Positions 5,399-7,294 of a DNA stretch of 7,294 bases are shown one piece after another. How positions within the stretch are numbered: position 1 is the stretch's first letter; every line of letters begins with the position of its first letter. Both the position numbers and the translations under genes were made by a program. This stretch comes from Rhodospirillaceae bacterium (lineage in GTDB: Bacteria; Pseudomonadota; Alphaproteobacteria; MPNO01; UBA2964): contig JABJKO010000323.1 of assembly GCA_018660305.1 (NCBI GenBank), positions 1 through 7,294 of the forward strand, given 5' to 3'. Below the pieces are notes generated by a model. That model did no database searches, had not been told where the DNA came from, and saw only the letters and a program-made list of their open reading frames with translations.

Positions 5399-6115
5399 CT
5401 AACGACGGCTTTTCTCTTTATCCGCCTTCACAAAGGCAAGTCCGTCGGCGAGGGGTAGATTGACCACCGCGTCGAGGAGCCGTTTCAGACCCGACATGGC
5501 GTCCCGTGGGTAGCCTGCCAACAGATCGGCGGTCTCCATAACGCTATCGAGGAGATCATCAAATTTAACAATGCGGCTGACGATACCGAGCCGCATGGCT
5601 TCGGCTGCATCGAACGTACGCCCGGTGCCCATCAGGTCGAACGCAGCCTTGCGCCCCACCTGACCGGCCAGGGGTGGCAGCACCCCCGCCGGTACCATTC
5701 CGTGCTTCAATTCGGGATAGCTGAAGGTGGCGGTCTCGCTTGCAATGGCCATATCACAGGACACCACCAGACCGCAGCCGCCACCCAGTGCCAGTCCGTT
5801 CACCGCCGCGATTACCGGCTTGCTCATGCCGGGGACCATGCCGTTGAGACGCGCATACATGTCGGAGCGGCGCTGGTTCGCCTCGGCGTTATCCGCCGTT
5901 TTGTCCGCGAATTCCTTGAGATCGGCACCGGCACTGAAGGCGCGCCCAACGCCGGTGATGACGATGACGCGGACATCCTCGTCCGCCTCCGCCACATCCA
6001 GCGCAAAAACCAACCCTTCCGCTAGGGCCAGATTCAGCGCGTTTAATTTATCAGGACGGTTGAGCGTCAGCAGCAGAACACCGTCTTCGAAATCGCGCAG
6101 AATGATGTCAGTCAT
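5399..6115 (-). CDS. Enoyl-CoA hydratase/isomerase (crotonase) family protein, short form
   Basis: This 238-residue cytoplasmic protein of the crotonase fold would act on acyl-CoA thioesters. Visible hallmarks are LNRPDKLNALN (18-28), FSAGADLKEF (60-69, first oxyanion-hole peptide) and AAVNGLALGGGCGLVVSCD (103-121, second oxyanion-hole peptide). Of the two glutamates used by classical hydratases (E144 and E164 in rat mitochondrial crotonase), only the second is present (E135, in YPELKHG). The first position is G115. Retention of the second acid alone is seen in several isomerase-type members, so the product should not be called a hydratase with confidence. The protein ends at ADKEKSRR and lacks the usual EG..AFLEKR.P.F tail, being about 20 residues short; the sequence past the TAG does not restore it. 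No clear Shine-Dalgarno precedes ATG 6115. It is co-oriented with the molybdenum hydroxylase gene but separated from it by a terminator-like palindrome. Confidence 0.88.
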   Translation of the reverse strand: MTDIILRDFEDGVLLLTLNRPDKLNALNLALAEGLVFALDVAEADEDVRVIVITGVGRAFSAGADLKEFADKTADNAEANQRRSDMYARLNGMVPGMSKPVIAAVNGLALGGGCGLVVSCDMAIASETATFSYPELKHGMVPAGVLPPLAGQVGRKAAFDLMGTGRTFDAAEAMRLGIVSRIVKFDDLLDSVMETADLLAGYPRDAMSGLKRLLDAVVNLPLADGLAFVKADKEKSRR

Positions 6116-6138
6116 GATCAGCGTTGGAGTTTTGCCGG

Positions 6139-6169
6139 AAAATAGGGGTGGGTCTAAGACCCACCCCTA
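6139..6169 (-). terminator. Palindrome with T-run, candidate intrinsic terminator of the molybdopterin-subunit gene
   Basis: TAGGGGTGGGTCT (6143-6155), a central A (6156) and AGACCCACCCCTA (6157-6169) form a perfect 13-bp palindrome. On the minus strand the stem is followed by TTTT (complement of 6139-6142), a rho-independent-like arrangement downstream of the gene ending at 6224. The 1-nt centre means the innermost pairs must open to form a loop, leaving a GC-rich stem of about 11-12 bp. It would separate that gene from the crotonase gene, which would then need its own promoter; none is evident. Confidence 0.5.
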
Positions 6170-6184
6170 CAATCTTTAAACGAA

Positions 6185-6216
6185 TGTAGGGGGCGGTCTC
6201 AGACCGCCCCGTTACA
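6185..6216. repeat. Second GC-rich palindrome related to 6143-6169
   Basis: GGGGCGGTCT (6190-6199), a central C and AGACCGCCCC (6201-6210) form a perfect 10-bp palindrome. TGTA (6185-6188) and TACA (6213-6216) extend it past a small bulge. It shares the GTCTNAGAC core and the TAGGGG flank with the palindrome 16 bp to its left, so the two look like copies of one repeat family. It lies directly after the stop of the molybdopterin-subunit gene. Confidence 0.6.
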
Positions 6217-6223
6217 AGCGCGA

Positions 6224-7294
6224 TCAGTATTTTTCGCTGTCGCTTAGGCCCGCCGCTTCCTCGAGCAGATCGAGAATCTTCGGCGGTGACATGGGCAGGG
6301 AGCGCGGACGGATACCGATGGCATCGCCGATGGCGTTGCCGACAGCCCCCATGGTGGGCACCACCGGCACCTCGCCGACGCCGCGCAGACCAAACGGATG
6401 CGCCGGGTTGGGCACTTCCACAATGACCGTGTCGACCATCGGGACATCCGATGCCACCGGCATGCGGTAATCGAGGAAGCTGGCGTTATCGAGACAGCCC
6501 TTGTCGTTATAGATGTATTCCTCGTTCAACGCCCATCCAAGACCCTGGATGGCGCCGCCCTGAACCTGACCTTCGACCTGTAAGGGGTGGATCGACTTGC
6601 CGACATCCTGGACCACCGTGTAGCGGGTACAATCGACACGGCCGGTCCCTTCGTCAACTTTAACATCGACGATATGGAGACCGAAGCCGGGCCCGGCACC
6701 TGTCACGTTCATTTCAGAATGCCCCGCGATGGGACCCTGGGCCATGCCGGTCTTGGCGGTGATGTCACCGATGGACATGGGTTCGAAATCACCGACATTG
6801 GTACTGGCCGGACGAACCTGGCCATCCTCGTAGACGACGCCATCCACGGGAACATCCCAAATACCCGCTGCCCGTTTGCACAGCTCCGCGATCACCTGGC
6901 GTGCGTTATTGACGACCACCATGCCCACTGAATAAGTGGTCCGGCTGCCGGCGGTGACTCGGTTAAAGCCAAGCGAGTTGGTATCGGCAAAGGAAACCCG
7001 GACCTTGTCGACGGAAATGCCAAGTTCCTCGGCCGCCATCATGGCGATGGAAACGCGCGAACCGGCGACATCGGCGGTGCCGATCACGATGGTGACCGTT
7101 CCGTCGGGCGCAAGCGTCAACGATCCCGCGGTTTCACCGCCCCGGTTGAACCAGAAGCCAGAGGAAACACCCCGTCCCTCGCCTTCCTTAATAGGCGATT
7201 TGTAGTGATCACTGTTCTTGGCGGCTTTCAGGGTTTCGATGAAACCGATGGGCCCCCAGGTATCGCCGTAGATTGCGGTATGGCCATCATCGGC
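6224..7294 (-). CDS. Molybdopterin-binding subunit of a xanthine dehydrogenase/aldehyde oxidase-family hydroxylase (C-terminal part)
   Basis: The frame is open from the TGA at 6224-6226 to the right edge, giving the last 356 residues of a protein of roughly 750. An apparent start at 7120 is an internal TTG; homologous-looking sequence continues upstream of it, including DTWGPIGF at 11-18 and GRGVSSGFWFN at 40-50. Family features are AEELGI (88-93), TAGSRTT (114-120), QDVGKSIHPLQVEGQVQGG (229-247), QGLGWALNEE (250-259), LDYRMP (274-279) and LRGVGEVPVVP (303-313). The GVGE glutamate (residue 308, codon 6371-6373) matches the catalytic Glu next to molybdenum in this family. Such subunits bind the molybdopterin cofactor and hydroxylate aldehydes, purines, N-heterocycles or CoA-linked aromatics, with FAD and 2Fe-2S partners expected off the right edge. 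The usual GQG after the first DxG segment reads ADVAGSR (74-80). The substrate cannot be assigned. Confidence 0.9.
   Translation of the reverse strand, partial: ADDGHTAIYGDTWGPIGFIETLKAAKNSDHYKSPIKEGEGRGVSSGFWFNRGGETAGSLTLAPDGTVTIVIGTADVAGSRVSIAMMAAEELGISVDKVRVSFADTNSLGFNRVTAGSRTTYSVGMVVVNNARQVIAELCKRAAGIWDVPVDGVVYEDGQVRPASTNVGDFEPMSIGDITAKTGMAQGPIAGHSEMNVTGAGPGFGLHIVDVKVDEGTGRVDCTRYTVVQDVGKSIHPLQVEGQVQGGAIQGLGWALNEEYIYNDKGCLDNASFLDYRMPVASDVPMVDTVIVEVPNPAHPFGLRGVGEVPVVPTMGAVGNAIGDAIGIRPRSLPMSPPKILDLLEEAAGLSDSEKY

Noticed and set aside
5727..6179. Plus-strand open frame over the crotonase gene
   Set aside because: It is a low-complexity Ser/Ala/Arg-rich translation opposite a protein with clear crotonase motifs, and it runs into the palindromes.
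6143..6216. CRISPR-like repeats
   Set aside because: There are only two units, each palindromic and not identical, with a 16-bp gap; there is no array of regular spacers and no cas gene.
7118..7120. Start of the molybdopterin subunit at 7120
   Set aside because: It is an internal TTG; the frame stays open to the window edge and the upstream translation fits the family, so the gene is partial rather than short.

Overview
The window reads as chromosomal DNA of a GC-rich alphaproteobacterium. That is an inference from codon use (strong G/C at third positions), the large-family tripartite tricarboxylate transporter (TTT), the LysR/cupin pair, and the molybdenum hydroxylase and crotonase genes, a mix common in metabolically versatile Rhodospirillales/Hyphomicrobiales-like bacteria. 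The species cannot be named from the sequence.

Layout, left to right. Positions 1-33 may hold the last codons of a plus-strand gene. A minus-strand pair follows: a 407-residue LysR-type regulator with two N-terminal helix-turn-helix (HTH) domains (1841 to 618), then 55 bp downstream a small single-domain cupin (562 to 38). A 397-bp AT-rich intergenic region (1842-2238) separates this pair from a divergent plus-strand operon. It holds a perfect TATAAT -10 box, a T-N11-A dyad of the LysR-box type, and other repeated words. The operon encodes a complete TTT transporter: periplasmic binding protein TctC (2239-3207), small membrane subunit TctB (3302-3772) and large membrane subunit TctA (3785-5299). 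A perfect 13-bp hairpin lies between tctC and tctB. To the right, convergent with tctA, are two minus-strand genes: a short crotonase-family protein (6115 to 5399) and the C-terminal 356 residues of a xanthine dehydrogenase/aldehyde oxidase-family molybdopterin subunit that runs off the right edge (7294 to 6224). Two related GC-rich palindromes sit between them, one shaped like a terminator.

How the genes may work together: the LysR protein is the obvious candidate to sense a small carboxylate and control the divergent TTT operon, which would take up that carboxylate using a cation gradient. The cupin, co-oriented with the regulator, may act on the same compound or sense it. The crotonase and molybdenum hydroxylase belong to enzyme families used in acyl-CoA and aromatic or N-heterocycle catabolism. 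They could process the imported substrate, but palindromes separate them from each other and they converge on the transporter, so this link is only inferred.

The most unusual items are the double-HTH LysR regulator with its candidate operator, the atypical ligand-loop sequence in TctC, the crotonase lacking one of the two canonical hydratase glutamates and with a short C-terminus, and the paired palindromes at 6143-6216. I found no mobile element, CRISPR array, tRNA or rRNA.
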